A stretch of DNA of 64,000 nt from Hofstenia miamia (GCA_004352715.1 SCFE01000115.1:365509-429508), one strand, 5' to 3'. Shown: positions 26,259 through 41,600, numbered from the stretch's first letter. A program made the numbers and translations. The notes: generated by a model from the sequence alone, not told the origin.

Positions 26259-26603
26259 CAGACTTGTCGACGAGACGACATTTTTAAGCTCAGCTGGGCT
26301 CGTTTTACTTTTGAGTATTTCCGGCTCGTCTCGGCTTGCCACATAGAACCGTTCAATGAGGCTAGTTTTAGCTCAATTTTTTTCAAAAAAATACTGCATT
26401 CTCAGAAATTTTTAAATAGCTCTTCCTAATTATTTAATAAACATTTTAAAATATGATTGTAAAAAAGGTATATTGAATAAAAAAATAAGAAAAATCTGCA
26501 TAAGCAAATTAAAAAGCAGAACTATAAATCGGTTCGGCTTATTAAAGGCTCGTTGTATATCAAATGTTCTGCTTAAGCTCGGCTCGGCTTGTTGACAAGT
26601 CTG
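26259..26603. mobile_element. hAT MITE with 8-bp target duplication
   Basis: 345 bp with inverted ends CAGACTTGTCGACGAG and (reverse complement of the right end) CAGACTTGTCAACAAG. It is flanked by exact 8-bp copies of CATGCTAT (26251-26258, 26604-26611), the hAT signature. Both halves contain GGCTCGGCT/GCTCGTCTCGGCT-type words, and no transposase is present. The surrounding LINE reading frame continues when the insert and one duplication are disregarded. Confidence 0.92.
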
Positions 26604-27599
26604 CATGCTATAGTTTTAAGTCATTTTTAGTATGGCAATGTACTTTATACGGATGTAAATGAAAATTTACTAAAATTAATACACAGTTAGGATGGTCAAT
26701 GAAGTTAGTAACGAACAACTATTCTGATATTAATATGAAATATAAAAACTTCAGAAAAAAATTCTTAAATCCTCAATGGCTAATTCAGATAAATGTATTA
26801 ACAACATTGTTTGAGATCGTAAACAACATCAACCCCCTATGATAAAATAAATTTCCCTAATCTCAGTAAAAGAGCACACCTAAATGCCCGCACGCGAAAT
26901 ATTAAACCAGTTCTTTTTAAAAAGAAAATAATGAGAAATTCATTAATACTTCTATAAAACTTTGGAATCCTTTACCTTGAGAATTAAAATTACCGAATAA
27001 TTTAACGATATTAAAAACAGAGTCAAACGATACTACTAGAAAAGAAATAACTGAATTAAAATGAAGGGGTTTCAAATTTTACAACCAGGATTATTCAACT
27101 AACAAATTATAAAGCCATAGCCCATCGGTGCAATTTTCTATTTTGTATTGTATTTTGTACAGTATATTGATGCATTCATAGTTGCTATCAGTATAATTAT
27201 ATATTGTCAACGTAATTTCTGAATAAAGATTTCTTCTATTCTTCTATACGACAACGCGTTATTAATAAATTACTATTGTAATTTATCCATATCCTGAAGG
27301 ATTTGTTTTGTTTTTGTAATGTGTAATTTGTAAATATATTTGGTTTGAACTTAATGACGCTATTCAGATAAGTTATCAGTTTTTAATTTTAAGCATTTAT
27401 CTGAATAAAGAATTTGTTATCTTATCTAATAATTTAATACTAATGAATTTTTCTAACAACTTGAGAATGAAATTTCTCTGGCTTACTCAGAAAGTAAACA
27501 TTTAATATTATTTAAATAAAACTGATAATATACGTAATAATCTGTTTTTTAATAAAAACGGCAAATTCTCTCATTCTTACAAGAATTTCAAAAAATACT

Positions 27600-28260
27600 G
27601 CAGCTTTCATTGACTATATTGTATTGCTCGAAAATACTATCGATGTCTTGTACTATTACTCTGAATGCCTATTATCTGATCACCTGTTTTCATAATTCCA
27701 ATAGAAAGTCCCTTAACAATTTTCGCAGAAATGAGAGAAGTAACAAACCGTGTCTTTCCGATATCTGCAAAGAATTAATCATTAAAATGACGCTTTAAAA
27801 TACATTCCAACTTTCGGCCGCCTGAAATTTGTACACAATTATAAAATTTAACGACAAACCATTCGTTAATAAATGAAATCACGCACAAACTAAATGGGCA
27901 GCAAACATTCATATTGATAACTACTCGACTAGGAGCAACAAAAGTTCATACATGTATTCTAATCATGACGATGCTTCACATTTCATAAGATACTTTTCAT
28001 TAATAAAATTTTAGGATATTTCAAATCAGCGTTCACTTTACAGTAAACAATAACTCCCATTACATGCCCATCCAACTTTTAGTTCGAGGACATCTAAATT
28101 CAGAAAAGTGAAGTTTAAAAAACATTTTCTTAAAAATTCATTTTTAAACTCAACAATTGAACTATGGAATAATTTACCAATTGAAATATATCGAATGAAC
28201 TGTTTATTTGCACATTACATTTATTCAAAATTTCAAGTAGGCTAATAGCAGAAAAAATTC
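27600..28260 (+). mobile_element. Degenerate non-LTR fragment (EN end joined to RT C-terminus)
   Basis: An AAFIDYIVLLENTIDVLYY...LSDHL segment (27600-27687) resembles the end of an APE endonuclease with its SDH motif. About 400 bp later, HFLKNSFLNSTIELWNNLPIEIY (about 28120-28187, in one frame) resembles the LINE C-terminus. The RT domain between them is missing. Read through several frames. Confidence 0.6.
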
Positions 28261-28824
28261 AAGAAAGCTTTGTTTAATTACTAGAGCAAAACATGATAAA
28301 AATCCATTTATGGAACATTATGAGCCTATTAGGGATAGGATCCGGATAGCGAATTGAACATGTTGTTCAAATATTACTAGGCCAACCAGAAATATGACTT
28401 CAAAAACACAAAACATGAACTTTTTTATGAAAAATATGACGGAATTTAGTTAAATATGAAAATCCATATTTCAAAATGATTCATTTAAGCAATGCAAAAC
28501 GTTTTGCTATTACTGAGAACAAGATATAAAACAAATACCAAACTATTGCATAACAAGTCAATTTTTAAAGCAATTGCTTCACTAGATTATAATAACAGCA
28601 CATAAATTTCCACATATTATTGTAGTTAAGATTTCTGTCATAGGCCAAAAAGTTTTCTAAACAAAGAAACATCTTTGACATTTTCGTAATTTGACATACT
28701 TCCTATTAAATGCCCATCCTCTGTCCTTCCAATATATCAGTGAAAGGCCGGTAGTCTCTAATCGTGACTTGATATATGTGATTATTTCACAGGCATCGCT
28801 TCAAGATTGAGAGTGCGAGTAATA

Positions 28825-28980
28825 ACATCTGGTGGAAAAATATAGCTTTATCCTTGAAAATTTCATTTTTAAATCATGTTTTATCTCAGAATATGTTATC
28901 CGATAAGTAAATTAAGTTATACCGAATATCCATATCCGGTTGTATAATTGCAGATTTTACTGGATACCGGCACATCCCTA
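28825..28980 (+). repeat. Dispersed repeat, copy 2 (possible hAT-MITE end)
   Basis: Second copy of the repeat at 23388-23570, same orientation, ending GGATACCGGCACATCCCTA. It lies just beyond the 3' end of GLDC. Confidence 0.55.
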
Positions 28981-29249
28981 GAGCCTATATGTTAGCAACC
29001 TTGTCTGTCTTAAAACAATAGATTTCTGAGTGACCGGTTTGAATACAAAATAGAATTTACAGATCAGGCACAAAACTTCAATCCCTGTGTATTACAAAAT
29101 GCAAAAAACCTCACATTGAAAGGTTTCAATATTTGTTTTTTAGTGTATTAGTGTAAAATTTCATATTAAAGTTTATATATCATTATTTTATAATACTTGT
29201 AAGCATAAAAAACTTTAAGAACATCAATTAAAATTTCGGACATTCACGA

Positions 29250-32200
29250 TTATTTAAGTGTTCCAATAAAATTTCTATCGCCATATGTATCATCAATGCG
29301 ACTGACTGGGGAGAAATACTTCGATTCTGGCCGAATGAAAGTAGCAGGGAACGCAGCTACTTGCCGTGAATAACTTCTGTTCCAGTTATTATTGGTTACA
29401 CACGCTAGTGAATGTGGCGCATTCTAAAATAAATGTTTGTTTCATAAAATAATTCATTCAAGACAAAACCTAAATAGAAATGAAATACAAGGGGGATAAT
29501 TTTACAAAAATAAGAATAAAAAATATTAGTACGGTTCTCAAGTCTTTGTAGATTGGTATTTTGCATTGCCGAAGACATCTCCACAAAATTGTAAAATAAA
29601 ATATGCATTTGATGCCACAATCAGAATAGAGTCTTACAAAATATGAATGTGCATATTTTTTAGAAAGGTGTGCATTTTTTGTTCTTGTGCTTCAGCGAAG
29701 GTCACAACATTTGCCAAAGAGGAACACGCGGGAGAAATAAGCCCTATTTGAGGGTAAACACGATAAGAAATACCATAAAATATATAAAATATAAAATTTA
29801 TCATGAGTATAAAATCTAAAATTTCATGAAGAAATCCACAAACATTTAATCCATACAAATAAAAAATTCCATTGCAAACGTTAAAGAAGAGCTCAGCTGA
29901 CTTCTGAAGTTATTCAATAAAGTTGTAGAGTAATAAAAAAGTGAAATGTTTGTAAGAGATTACTCAAATTCAATCTAAAAATATATAACCATGTATCAAT
30001 GAAAGTACCTAAGAATCATAGATCCATTTGAATAAGGGCCTACTACTATATAAGCATAAACAGTCATTCTAATACTGAGATATTTTGTTATATAATTATA
30101 TATCTCCAATTTAAACAATACACCTGGCTTTTGTTCAAATGTCATTCTAAGCATTTATACGAAATTTTTTAAGCTTTAAAGGCCATCAAATAATGCTGTT
30201 GTTTAATATCGTCTATTTCTACGAAAACCAAAATAGTAAGAATAAATGTTTGATTACGCTACTTTGTTTGAAAAACACGTCTTAAAAAATTACAATTATG
30301 TGAAGATTGACTGGCACTGCTTAATAAACAATGACACCTAAGATCACATGGCCTCATATTGCGTAGATGCAAATAATCTTATTTACATACGCACATGATA
30401 TGATGCCCATACTCCTGAATCAGAAGACAACAAAACATACTGTAAGTGGGCTGTCCTGCGCAGAGATTTTTTTTATCTCTATATCTCGAATTTCTTGACG
30501 AATTATTTTTAGGGCGGTGATGTAACGATTGATTTCCTCCAAATCTTCAGATTCTGTTGGTTCAATCATGAGGGAATTACTAATGGGAAAACTCTGCGTA
30601 GGAGCATGAAAACCTAAAAATTCACATCAGGTTTTGTTAAAAACCAATTCAGGAATTGAATAAAATTGCGTTTCCATAATTCGAATTTGTCATATTAACG
30701 TATTTTCTGCGACGTTAATCAATTTTATTACAGTTTGGACCTCGGAAAAGCAGTTTTTGTGCACAAAACCTAAGAAATTTTGACCAAATTATAAAATTTA
30801 CCGTTTTCAAACTGAGTATGTACTGACAAAAAACATGTTATGAAGTACTATTTACAAAATCTAATGTTTAAGGTTTTCAACAGAAATACAGCGAACTGTA
30901 AAAAATTCGTTCAAAAATATCATGACAACACTTTGTTTAACTTGAGTTCAAATTTTGATAAGCATTTTCACATAAGAAAATACAGAAATTTACTAATTAA
31001 ATAGTCTATTTTAACCCAATTTTGACCAATAAATGAAATATTTGCAAAATTCGCGTTTTGATGTTTAAACAAATTTTCGCTATTTGGCTTAATTAAATAT
31101 CTTAATAAACGACCACTGCTCGCATGCCTTAGACTTCAGTCAATTTTGAAGCCGACGAGAAGGTTATCCGAGAAATGAGTTGTTAAAGTATTTATAAAAA
31201 ATATTGCCTATATAATTCCAACTGTCATTGTACACATTTCTTACCGAAATCGACCAATCGCTTAGCTATGTCCTTGGATTCAATGTTGGCGGTTTCCTTA
31301 AATTTACGAAGATCAATGATAAATTCATGAGCGCAATAACCATTGGCGTCAGTGTAAGCAAATTCATAGTCTTCCGCTAAGCAGTGTTTCATGTAGTTCG
31401 CACTGAGAATAGCCACTTGGGATGACCTCTTCAAGCCTTCAGCGCCCATCATCTAATTTGTTAAACGATTATAAAATTTCATTATCCCACAACTTATTTA
31501 CTTGAATGATCAACCAAGGGTATAACTATAGAATTATTTAATAATACAAAATATGAGATCTGTAAACTTTTATAAAATGAGCAAACAGGCACATCTTTAG
31601 CGGTTCAGCTTTGTCAAAGAAATCAAAATTTGTATGTAAATATCTTGATTAATACTAAAACTAATATCATGCTACTATAATGAATAAATATGCAAGTGTT
31701 TTTGCTTCAACCCAAGCTTTATTGGGTGCTCAATATTTGCCAAAAGGGTCGCATAGTGATGAAGGAAGACATTATAAAAAAGCATAGAATTTGAAATACA
31801 TAAATTTGTACATCAATATTTAGAATATTGATTTCTTGATAAAATATATGATTAATTGCATCTTAAAATGCATCACTCTAATTAGCTGTGACTGAAATGG
31901 AATTTTAAGTACAGATTACCAGTAGTGTAAGCTAATATAAGACTCATTATGCCCGAAAAATAGGCTAAATTAAAATTCAAACCTTAATATATGCCCAAGC
32001 AATGGGTAGAATTGAACTAGAACCCCAAGCTGCTGAGCTGACTGCTCCGAAGCTTTTGGAAGAATCCTCCATCGGTGGGGTTATAACATGAGAAGGAAGA
32101 TATGGTGCCAAATGTTTCTTCCTAAATACGATACGTTTTTAGCAAAGAACTCATCGTAATATATTAAGTGACATGCACCCGAACATAAACATATGCAAGG

Positions 32201-35200
32201 CCTAATGAAAATTTTTAGAAAAGTTGAGTTATAAATAAGAAAAGCAAGACATTGCACAAAACTTATACATACCTTCCATAGTTATCTAAAATTTTGAAAC
32301 GTTTATTAAGCATAGATAATTGAGGTAGTGGAATCATTAGCATTTAAAAAATATTTACGTGCACATTAAATGAAGATCTCTTAGAGAGATAAATTGTACA
32401 TTTTAAAACACCAAACTAAAAAGTAACTGTTTTACTATTTAAAAAAATTCTTAAAAAATCATGTAAGGATATATCGATCACAGTAACGGATTATCAAATT
32501 CTGGAAATACTCACACTCCAATTGGACCCATGCCTGGTCCACCACCACCATGCGGAATAGAAAATGTTTTGTGAAGATTCAAATGTGAAACGTCTCCACC
32601 ATAGTCACCCAAACGACACAATCCCATTTGAGCATTTGTGTTTGCACCATCGATGTACACCTGTCCACCATAATAATGAATGACATCACAAACTTCTCTA
32701 AAAAATAATAGACATGAAAATAACAATTCAATCGATATTGGAGTCAATCTTTGATTTTAAAATAGATGTTGTATTTGAAATGGAGGATTACAGTCAACAT
32801 TATATATATATATAAGATTATTAGAGAAACACCGCGTTTTAATTTAACTTTTATGCGGGTTATGTGCATGCAAAGTTATTTACCGAGAAGATCAAGGACG
32901 CGAGACAAAAGGGGCAGCTGCTCCCTCAACAATAATCCAGTTTTAGGATGAGCTCAAACTTTTATCCAAACATAAATAAGATATAGGAGAAACCAGGGGA
33001 GGATTAAATTGTATATGTGAAGTTAAAAATACTTAGTTTGTTTGAAAACGTGAAAAAATTTACCAAACTGGTTTTTGTATTTAAGGTTGGAACAAGTCAA
33101 AATCTTATTAAAACAATGCTTGAAATATAAGTTAAACCTAAATAACAAAGCAAGTAGAAAATATCATAAAAGATATAGTGTAAATTTTGGATGTCAGACA
33201 TTAACGTTTTATAAACTATGAGTAGAATAATAGGTAATTGTTTGCCAGGGCTGTTAATACTACCATCAAAATGGTTGTTTATGTTTTCCTTCAACTCAAT
33301 GTCAAAACAAGAACACTATGCCGGCAGCTAACAAATATGGGTTTCTCAATATTTATGCTTTGCATTTTTTCCTGAATTTTGAAACAATTCCTTTAGATTT
33401 GTTTGTATTTGTAATTTCTGTAACAGATATAATAACATCAATTGAATTCCATAAATCATGCTGATGAAGAGTAGCATTAAAATGGTTTCTGCTCCATGGT
33501 TTTCTATGATTAACCTTTTAACCTTGTTTCTCGTACACTTTGTGCTCAAAACCATCAATTTTTAATCATTGTAATCTATTGTGCATTTCTGTTTTAAGAT
33601 CCTATTTAAATGGCTTTTCTAAATCGATTGCTTTTGAGATGACGGCTCTTTGTACACCAGTATAACTTGAAGTTACAATACTTTAGCTGGACGAGGCAAT
33701 GATAGTCACTGGCAGCGCGTGGGCTGTGCCCTTTGCGTCCTATGTAAGAAGTGGCGCATGCAAAGGTTAATAATGTTAATATTTAACTACAAACTAATAT
33801 TTCGTTTTAATGTTAATACAGTTAATAATTTTTTATTAAGTTAATAAAGTTAATTTTACAAATTAATTGTATCTAAAGAGAGAAACTCTTTGACTGAGAA
33901 TGTAATTAATTTGGTTTTCATAACAATTTCCCAAATAAAATTTTTTAATTTGTAGTTTCTCAAAACAAAAAGTTTATAATTAGCATAAGTTAGGTTAATT
34001 CTACACATCCTTTAGGTTAATATTTTGGTTGCTGTAGTGATAAGAAACCAAGAAATTTACGTTTAATTAAATTTATATACATACAAATATAATTAATATT
34101 TTTCCTAAAAAATCACAGCTATTATATTTACGTCCAAAACCAACAACTAAAATAGCATGCTGGTATAAAAATTCAGAAAATATGGAAATAGTCACAGGAT
34201 ACATATTTATAAAATAATGATGCCCTTACTGCAGTTCAAATTGGGTTATAATATAAGTTGACTTAGCTTTTCCTTTCTCTATTAAGACAAGCTAAAATGT
34301 GCATCCTAAATAATAATTTCGTTCTCTATAATATCTGCGCACATGCTTAAGTTAAAGCTAAATTTCATCTTTGCTCTAACATAATTTTAAGAGCTAAATG
34401 AAGTCTGACCGAACAATTTAGGGATAGTAGTGTGGGTGAGAAGCACTTTTGAACAATGATTGCATTGTTCTTGGATAATTCAAACTGTATGCGAATTAAC
34501 ACTATTATCGCTATTACCTTCATAATACTCTCCGCTAATAACACAACCAATTGGTGAAAATTCAGAACTATTGAAATTAACCGATTGGCTTCTGAAAGTG
34601 ATGCAGAACCCATTTCAAAGAATTAACAGCATTTTTCGTTGACTTACACCAAGTTCAGAAGTCATGTTTTAAAGAGATACCGTAAAGAGATGCCTTAAAC
34701 TAAGAAAATGACATATGTGTAATAAGTTCAATTTCCTTTTCACAATAAGTTGAAGAGCAACAATTTGGGCATGAAGGTGAGCATAGAAGCTCAAGAAGTA
34801 AGGATCCATTGAATCCTCTCCGATGGCATCTAAATCACTATCGAGAATATCTTGTACAAATTCAGATAACTATGAGATAATCCAGTTTATGGCCGGACCA
34901 AAATCTTATGAATTCTATTATTAGAACTGGGTAGAGAAAACAGCCGCTACCAGAAAATCTATCCACAATAGAAGTTTATTTTATCAAATATAACAAGTAA
35001 TAAGTAATAATAGAGTCAGAGTAGAAGAACGAAGCCCCTATGATAGGGTGAATGAGGAAACAACAACGGCCGATAATTACCCCTGGCAATGCTAAACATA
35101 CTGCCGCAACTTAAAGAAATTTGGGTTATCTTGAGGTAAAAGTGATCATTTGATAATTTTGGAACTAACTTCTGGACATATCGAATGCACTATTTAACGG

Positions 35201-38200
35201 CACCATTTTCATTAAGTGACTAAAGGATAACAAAAAATAACGTTATAATGAAAAAATTTTTAAGACGCATGCAATTAATTCCAATACTTGTTTGTCATTC
35301 TCATCATAAATTTCACAATTTCGCTTTTATCATTCTCCACATAGACTTAAAAAGTAACAATGAATTGGCTAAATTAATGGAAATTAAAGATGATAGTATT
35401 TATCAATAACACTAATTGCAAAAATTATTTAGAGCTTGTTTGAGAAACAATAATTTCTAAATTTAAGCAATCAACTATGTGTTAGCACAAATATTAAATA
35501 ATTAATTTTTGCAGTCTATGCAGGCCCATAGCTAGCATCATCACATAAGCAGCTCAACATGCACTCAGGGGGCAGTTGGGAATCTCAGCGTTCCATAAAA
35601 TTAAAACTAAAATGTTGGCAATTTTATTATAGTTAATTAAGAAGCAAACCTCGAAAGTTTTTAATTCTCTAGAAACAAACTGCAATTACACGAAAAAATT
35701 CCTAATAACATACATTTTACAAGATGCATGTATGTGTAGCAACCTAATCAATCCTGCAGTTAATAATTTACAACAAACTATACAGCAAATGCAAAGGGTG
35801 TGTCAAAGAAACGAAATTTTTCCTAATTCAATAGAATTCTTTACATGCGATTTATTATCAAGGTACAAAAAGACTAGAAGGAATCCCAGTAATGCTTAAG
35901 CTTTGAATAAAACGTTCCACTTCTTGAACTGTTTATTCTATTGAAAAACCACTATTAAAAAAAATAATTCGAAGGAGTCTGCTCTTTTTCTTACTTGAAA
36001 ATCCTGTAAAATGAGTTGATTTGGCTGTCACAAAATGCAAAAGTCATGTGAGAGATTACCAAGGAGCAGAATTATTGCAAAAGTTGCACCTACAAGTTTC
36101 TAAGTTTCCTCAAAATAGTGAACTACGGAAAAAATATTTCCCTCCCGTGCCATGTTCAACTTTCAAGTCTATTGAAGTTCAGTGAGATTTGTTATTTGGA
36201 TAAAATGTGCTGAAATTATACATACGATTTATCAATACTGGATGAAGATATTACAGATACTTTCTAGTTCACGAAATATAATATAACACAGCATAATACA
36301 AATACAATATATTAGCAATAATAGTTCAAATTGGTCGATGTTCCGGTTGAAATGGAAAGATGGACATGTGCTGATTCATCCACATGTTTTCAGTCAGTAA
36401 CAGGACAGGCCCCACAGGATTTCCCCAAAAGGTTACTGGAAAAAAGCCATGCTTCAATTTAAGAAATGCGGGTTTGGTTAGTTGTTAAAAAAATTTCTGT
36501 ATTGACAAGGTAGGCATTTGAGACCCTTGTTCTAATAAATGGGTGACTTACTGCTTGGCCGCAGTGCTCAGATAATGGTATTATTACCACAGAATAGAGA
36601 AAAACATCTACAAGCAACATTGGTTGTTTGATGATAGCTAATAAATTGGAAAACTCGTTTCTCTAGAAAAAAACTTCTTCAATTGAGATTTTTCAAAAGC
36701 TCCGGAATTTTTTAACTAGTTTCAGTAGTGTCATAATTGGGAACCAAATGACAACAATTGAGTTCAATACTGTGATTTTTAAAAGCTGTTGTTGCTTTTA
36801 GCTTTATTGTCCAGGAGTTGTTTGACTTTTCAGTCGGGTTTTTCCAATCCGTGGCCATGGGATTAAATATTCTCAGCCCTTGTACGAATAATTAAATTTA
36901 AATTATTTATTATTGTAATTGAAATTTTGTGTGCCAATTTACGATTGAGTATGAAATACCTAAATTCCTTAGAAGTGCAATCAATGCACTGATTTACCAA
37001 GCTTCATCTACTTAAGCTTCAAGTTTGAGTAGAAATAAAATCTGATAACATACCATCGGTAGAAATATCTATCGCGCAAATAGAGAATAGTTTTCGTAAT
37101 AGAGCTGTTAAATTTAAAATATTTGAAATGACAAATTGAATTACGCATGGGAATGGGGGCGATCAAACAATTTGTTAAAAACAATTTACTCGTTTGACCT
37201 TATAGTTTTGAGATCATAAAATGGACATTGTCAAGAAAGACAACATTGTAGTAGATGTGTCAGGTAAGAACACCCACAAAAGCTGATTTCGACCTTCGCG
37301 GCGGTACGCCAAACGATTGAATACATTTTAAATTTAAATCGAATCTACTTAAGCAAAACATTTGCAACGCTACAAAAGGAAATTCGATCGCAACTTTACA
37401 TTCATCTGGTATTTCATTGAATATTTCATAAAGAGAAAAAAGCGAAATAGCAATAAAATTGTTGATTTTTAAAATGCAAAAACCGATTGCAAGGATATAT
37501 TAATACTAATAAAAGACCTTATTTGACAGGCATGGCAAACCATACAAATGAATAAAAATCAAGCTTTTCGGCAACGAGGACAGTCACAGGAGATGAAGTA
37601 GGAGCAGATAGATGAGTAAGCAAGTGAGAGTACGTATCAGCGAAGAGGAAAGACAGCAGACATTTCTTAAAGCACGAGGGAAAATCCAATAGTAGCTGGA
37701 GGTTTGAGAGTCAGGAGGAAATTAGCCGAAGCACACGCACGATTAAAAAACGAGTGAAGGGTGCGATGTTTCTTGAGACAACGAACAGAGAACGTGACAA
37801 TACCGTCAGATAGAGTAGATTGATAATTCGAGAATGTAATAAAATCAAATGGCTCAAGGTGCAGATTGCCAGTCAAACAACTATTGAACAGGAGATCACA
37901 GGCATGAAAGTGAAGTGACAGTGGTAGAGTGGAGAATTCGAGCAGAGCTTCTCTGTATGGTAAGGGAGATATCCATTTCAAGTACGTTTCTGGAACCTTT
38001 CTATGCTGTAGAACAAGGCATGAGCCGGTTCCCAACAGTGAGATTCATAAAGAATAGCGCAGGGAATGGACTTGAACAACGAGAATTTCACAGCAGATGA
38101 GCTATTAAAGGGGACATTACGAAAAGGGCAAAGAGTGCGGAATTAGCTTTACGGAGAGGCAAGGACACATGTCCAGTCCAATATAAGTTGGCAGCAAGTT

Positions 38201-38617
38201 AAACTCCAAGGTGAGTATGATGAGGAAAAAATTTCAAATATATATAGTTTATGATATTTATAGAAAATATATTGATTCTTTGTAATATAGTCATGAAAAG
38301 AAAAACAATTTTTACATAAACACGATTCGCATGTGCTTACGTCACAGCAAATGTATATTATAAGAATTCGTTTTGAAAGAAATTGCTAAGTTCATTTTAT
38401 CGAAAATACTTTAAATTAACAATTATAATCAACAAAAATTGAATGCCAATTAGTTTTATGTATTTAATGCAAAGAGTAAACTGATAAGAGCAAAATTCAC
38501 CTATAAACAAATAATCTCATTGTTCTTAATTAGTGCATGGATCACAGACACCAAACGCACTATTTAAAAGTTTAGTAACAAAGTCAAACATGTTAGTTAG
38601 ATAGAGACGTACAGAAC

Positions 38618-38652
<35 letters not shown>

Positions 38653-41600
38653 CTGTATACTAAGACTTTCATATCTGGCGCTCCCAAACAATTTTTGATG
38701 AATGCATGTACACAGGTGCGTTTATTTGCAACCATCGTGTGGATTTAATATGTAATAAATAGACATTGGAACGGTCAAATAATTTTTAAAATCAATTTAA
38801 CATTAAAATCATGTGCAGGGCTATTGAATATCTTGCAGTTGAATTTAGGGAAACTAAATTTGGAAAGCGCGAAAAATTGAAGCAATGTGGTGTTAGTGAA
38901 ACGGATAGTTATTCGGTGTATTACAATTTGGCGTCAGCGTATAGCAATTTTCAAAATGTGAAACTTAATTTGGTAAATGAAATATTTGCAAACGAATGGC
39001 TTTCACTATAAATTGTATTTTGTACAAGACGAGATATCAATGAACATTGACAACACCTCTACCAATGGTCACTTCAAATTCTTATGCATGTATAACAAAT
39101 TTGGTGTAAGAATTAAATTCCATGTTTTCGTGTAGCACTTCGATTACTGTGAGGCTTCACACGTACCAAATAAGGTTGTTATACACTGAGGCCAAATTGT
39201 AATAACACATTTATTCGAATTAACTAAATCCAAATGGGCAAATGACCTTTCCAAATAGATCGGAGCCAATTCGAAATGAATGACAAGGTAACCAAATAGA
39301 CACGCCGCAAATTTTATATAAAATGCTATAGAAAGCAACATGAAAGCAATAGCTGCAATTTTTGAAAAATTACCGCACATGTTCTTCAAATACACCATAA
39401 GTAGAAGGATAAGTAATCATAATTGCTCCCAGGTTACTTTTATGTTCTTCTGCTTTCGTCTTTAATTGAGATAAATCCACGTTTCCTTGATCGTCAGAAT
39501 CTATGTAAATGACAGACATGCCAGCTAAATTAGCAGACGCTGGATTAGTTCCATGCGCGGAAACGGGAATTAGACAAACCTAAAAATTACAAAGATATTG
39601 CCACATGTACATTTAAATTATACATTTCTTTGGGAATCGTTTCTGTCAGAGTGGTAAGCCAAAATTGTACGTAAGCCAGTGTATTCACCCTGTGAACCAC
39701 TATTAGGTTGAAGACTGACAGTATCGTAGCCAGTTATTTCGCTTAGATCATTAACAAGTTCCTTGAAGAGCTCATGATAACCCTCAGCTTGATCCTTAGG
39801 AACGAAGGGATGAAGTTTTGAAAATCCAGGATACCCTATAGGGATTAACTCGGAAGTAGCATTTAGTTTCATTGTACAAGACCCAAGAGGAATCATTGAA
39901 TGCACCAGAGAAATATCCTAGGAAAATAACTAAAGAAAAGTAACACTTTTTGAATACCTTATTTTCAAGTTTCTTCAACAATCGAACCATTTGTTGTTCT
40001 GAATGATGATTGTTAAAAATGTCATGCTGCAAATATGTCGAAGTTCTTTGAAATATTCCCAACTCAGAATTTGAATTTTCTAAATCCTAGAAAACAAAAT
40101 TAAAATTTGACAATTATAGGCAAAAATACCTTAAGACTAATATTAAAACATTTGCATATAACACTTAAATCAGTTTCCGATGTAGTTTCATCCAAAGATA
40201 TTCCTACTTCAGTAGAAGAAATTTTTCTGAAGTTGATTTCATGATTTAGACCCGCTTGTATAATAGCATCTGCATCAGGAACTGTTACAACAAGGGTATC
40301 AAAAAACACTTTGGAATGAGTAGTTAGTCCCGCATTTTGAAATGATAGATTCAACTGTCGGGTAAGTTGGTATACACGGTCTGCAATTTGGCGCAATCCA
40401 GTCGGTCCATGGTAAATTGCATAAAATGCAGAAACATTCGCAAGAAGAGCCTAAATCGCTATAATAATAATTGAAGTAGCATACTGTGATACAAAAGAAC
40501 ACTGAAGAAAAAGCCGTTTGGGAAAAGTATCTACACATTGTAAGAGAATAATATATACATATATACAGTGCATTCTTCAGCAAACAGTTTTTCACAAGGT
40601 TTCTCAGTTTTAATCATTATAAATAAGCATAGCTCATTTGAAACAACAATTATATCAAAGGAATTACACGAAGATACTATGGTGAAGGCTTACAAATAGC
40701 GCCATTTTTTAAAAATACCGTGAAATTTATGCACGATTTCTGTGTATATATCGCTATTTACAATAAAAACTGTGTTTTATTCATACATCCTTCACTACAT
40801 TTCATCATTTTCATTCTATTCTAAAAATTTTATAGAAAAGATTGATTTTTGCAAATTCACATTTTTGTTTATGAAAACTAAACTATACAATTTGCAGATG
40901 CATAACAAAAATATGAAGGAAAAGCTATTCGATAACAACCTGCTCTGTTAGGTAAAACGGATACTAAAAGATTGAGAAGCATTGGCAGCAATTATTGAAC
41001 CAATAATAAGGGATAGCAGACGCGAGCCCTACCAGAATTACTCTTGTTTATTTAAATGATATATATATATATATATATACATCCGAGATTATATACCTGA
41101 GATGTACAAATATTGCTAGTANTGCTAGTAGCCTTCTCTCGGCGGATGTGCTGTTCGCGCGTTGTTAGTGCTAGTCTATAGGCTTCATTACAATCCTTAT
41201 CTCTAAAAGAATAAAAGCTATTGGGAATCTATAAATATATTTACTTCGTAACACCGACTATTCTGCCAGGCATTTGCCTTACTAGGGATAAATCTTTGGC
41301 CGAAGATTGCCTAACTGCAAAAAACGCAGCGTGTGGGCCACCATGACCTAACGGTACTCCGAATCTTTGCGAATTTCCTAAGGCAACATCAAACCCAATT
41401 TCGCCTGGAGATTTAAGTAAACAAAGTGCCAGAAGATCAGTTGCACATGCAGTAAGGGTCTAAAAGTGTTAAGGTGGTATGAATATAATACTTTCTTACA
41501 TTAGCTGCACGGCATTTGTCAACTATGTCAGAATAATCAACGATATTGCCGTAAGTGTTGGGATATTGGACTAAGACACCTGCAAAATCACCTTTAGTTA

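Larger units (their letters stand above)
23770..27240 (+). mobile_element. Degenerate non-LTR retrotransposon (family C, copy 2) with two nested DNA elements
   Basis: Endonuclease fragments: CGVLFLISNKLKSRL (about 23829), a GDWNMNIL-like segment (24018, frame-shifted) and IPSRVSINSETRIDCFLVS (about 24121-24177). RT fragments: NCRNYRPVPVTSPISKILERV (split by frameshifts, about 25060-25120), CLDPSKAFDSINY (motif A, about 25275), a GFPHGTILGSWLFNIYV-like motif B (25450-25498) and VIQYADDNAILF (motif C, about 25889). The C-terminal segments parallel family C copy 1. Two DNA elements interrupt it (25506-25883 and 26259-26603). The second leaves an 8-bp duplication and the frame continues across it. 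Confidence 0.85.

Noticed and set aside
37667-38035. 122-codon - strand frame in GLDC intron 11
   Set aside because: Mostly within the dispersed repeat; no domain, and not open in the other copy.
40742-40951. 69-codon + strand frame in GLDC intron 7
   Set aside because: Phe/Tyr/Lys-rich chance frame in AT-rich intron, no domain, opposite strand to the gene.
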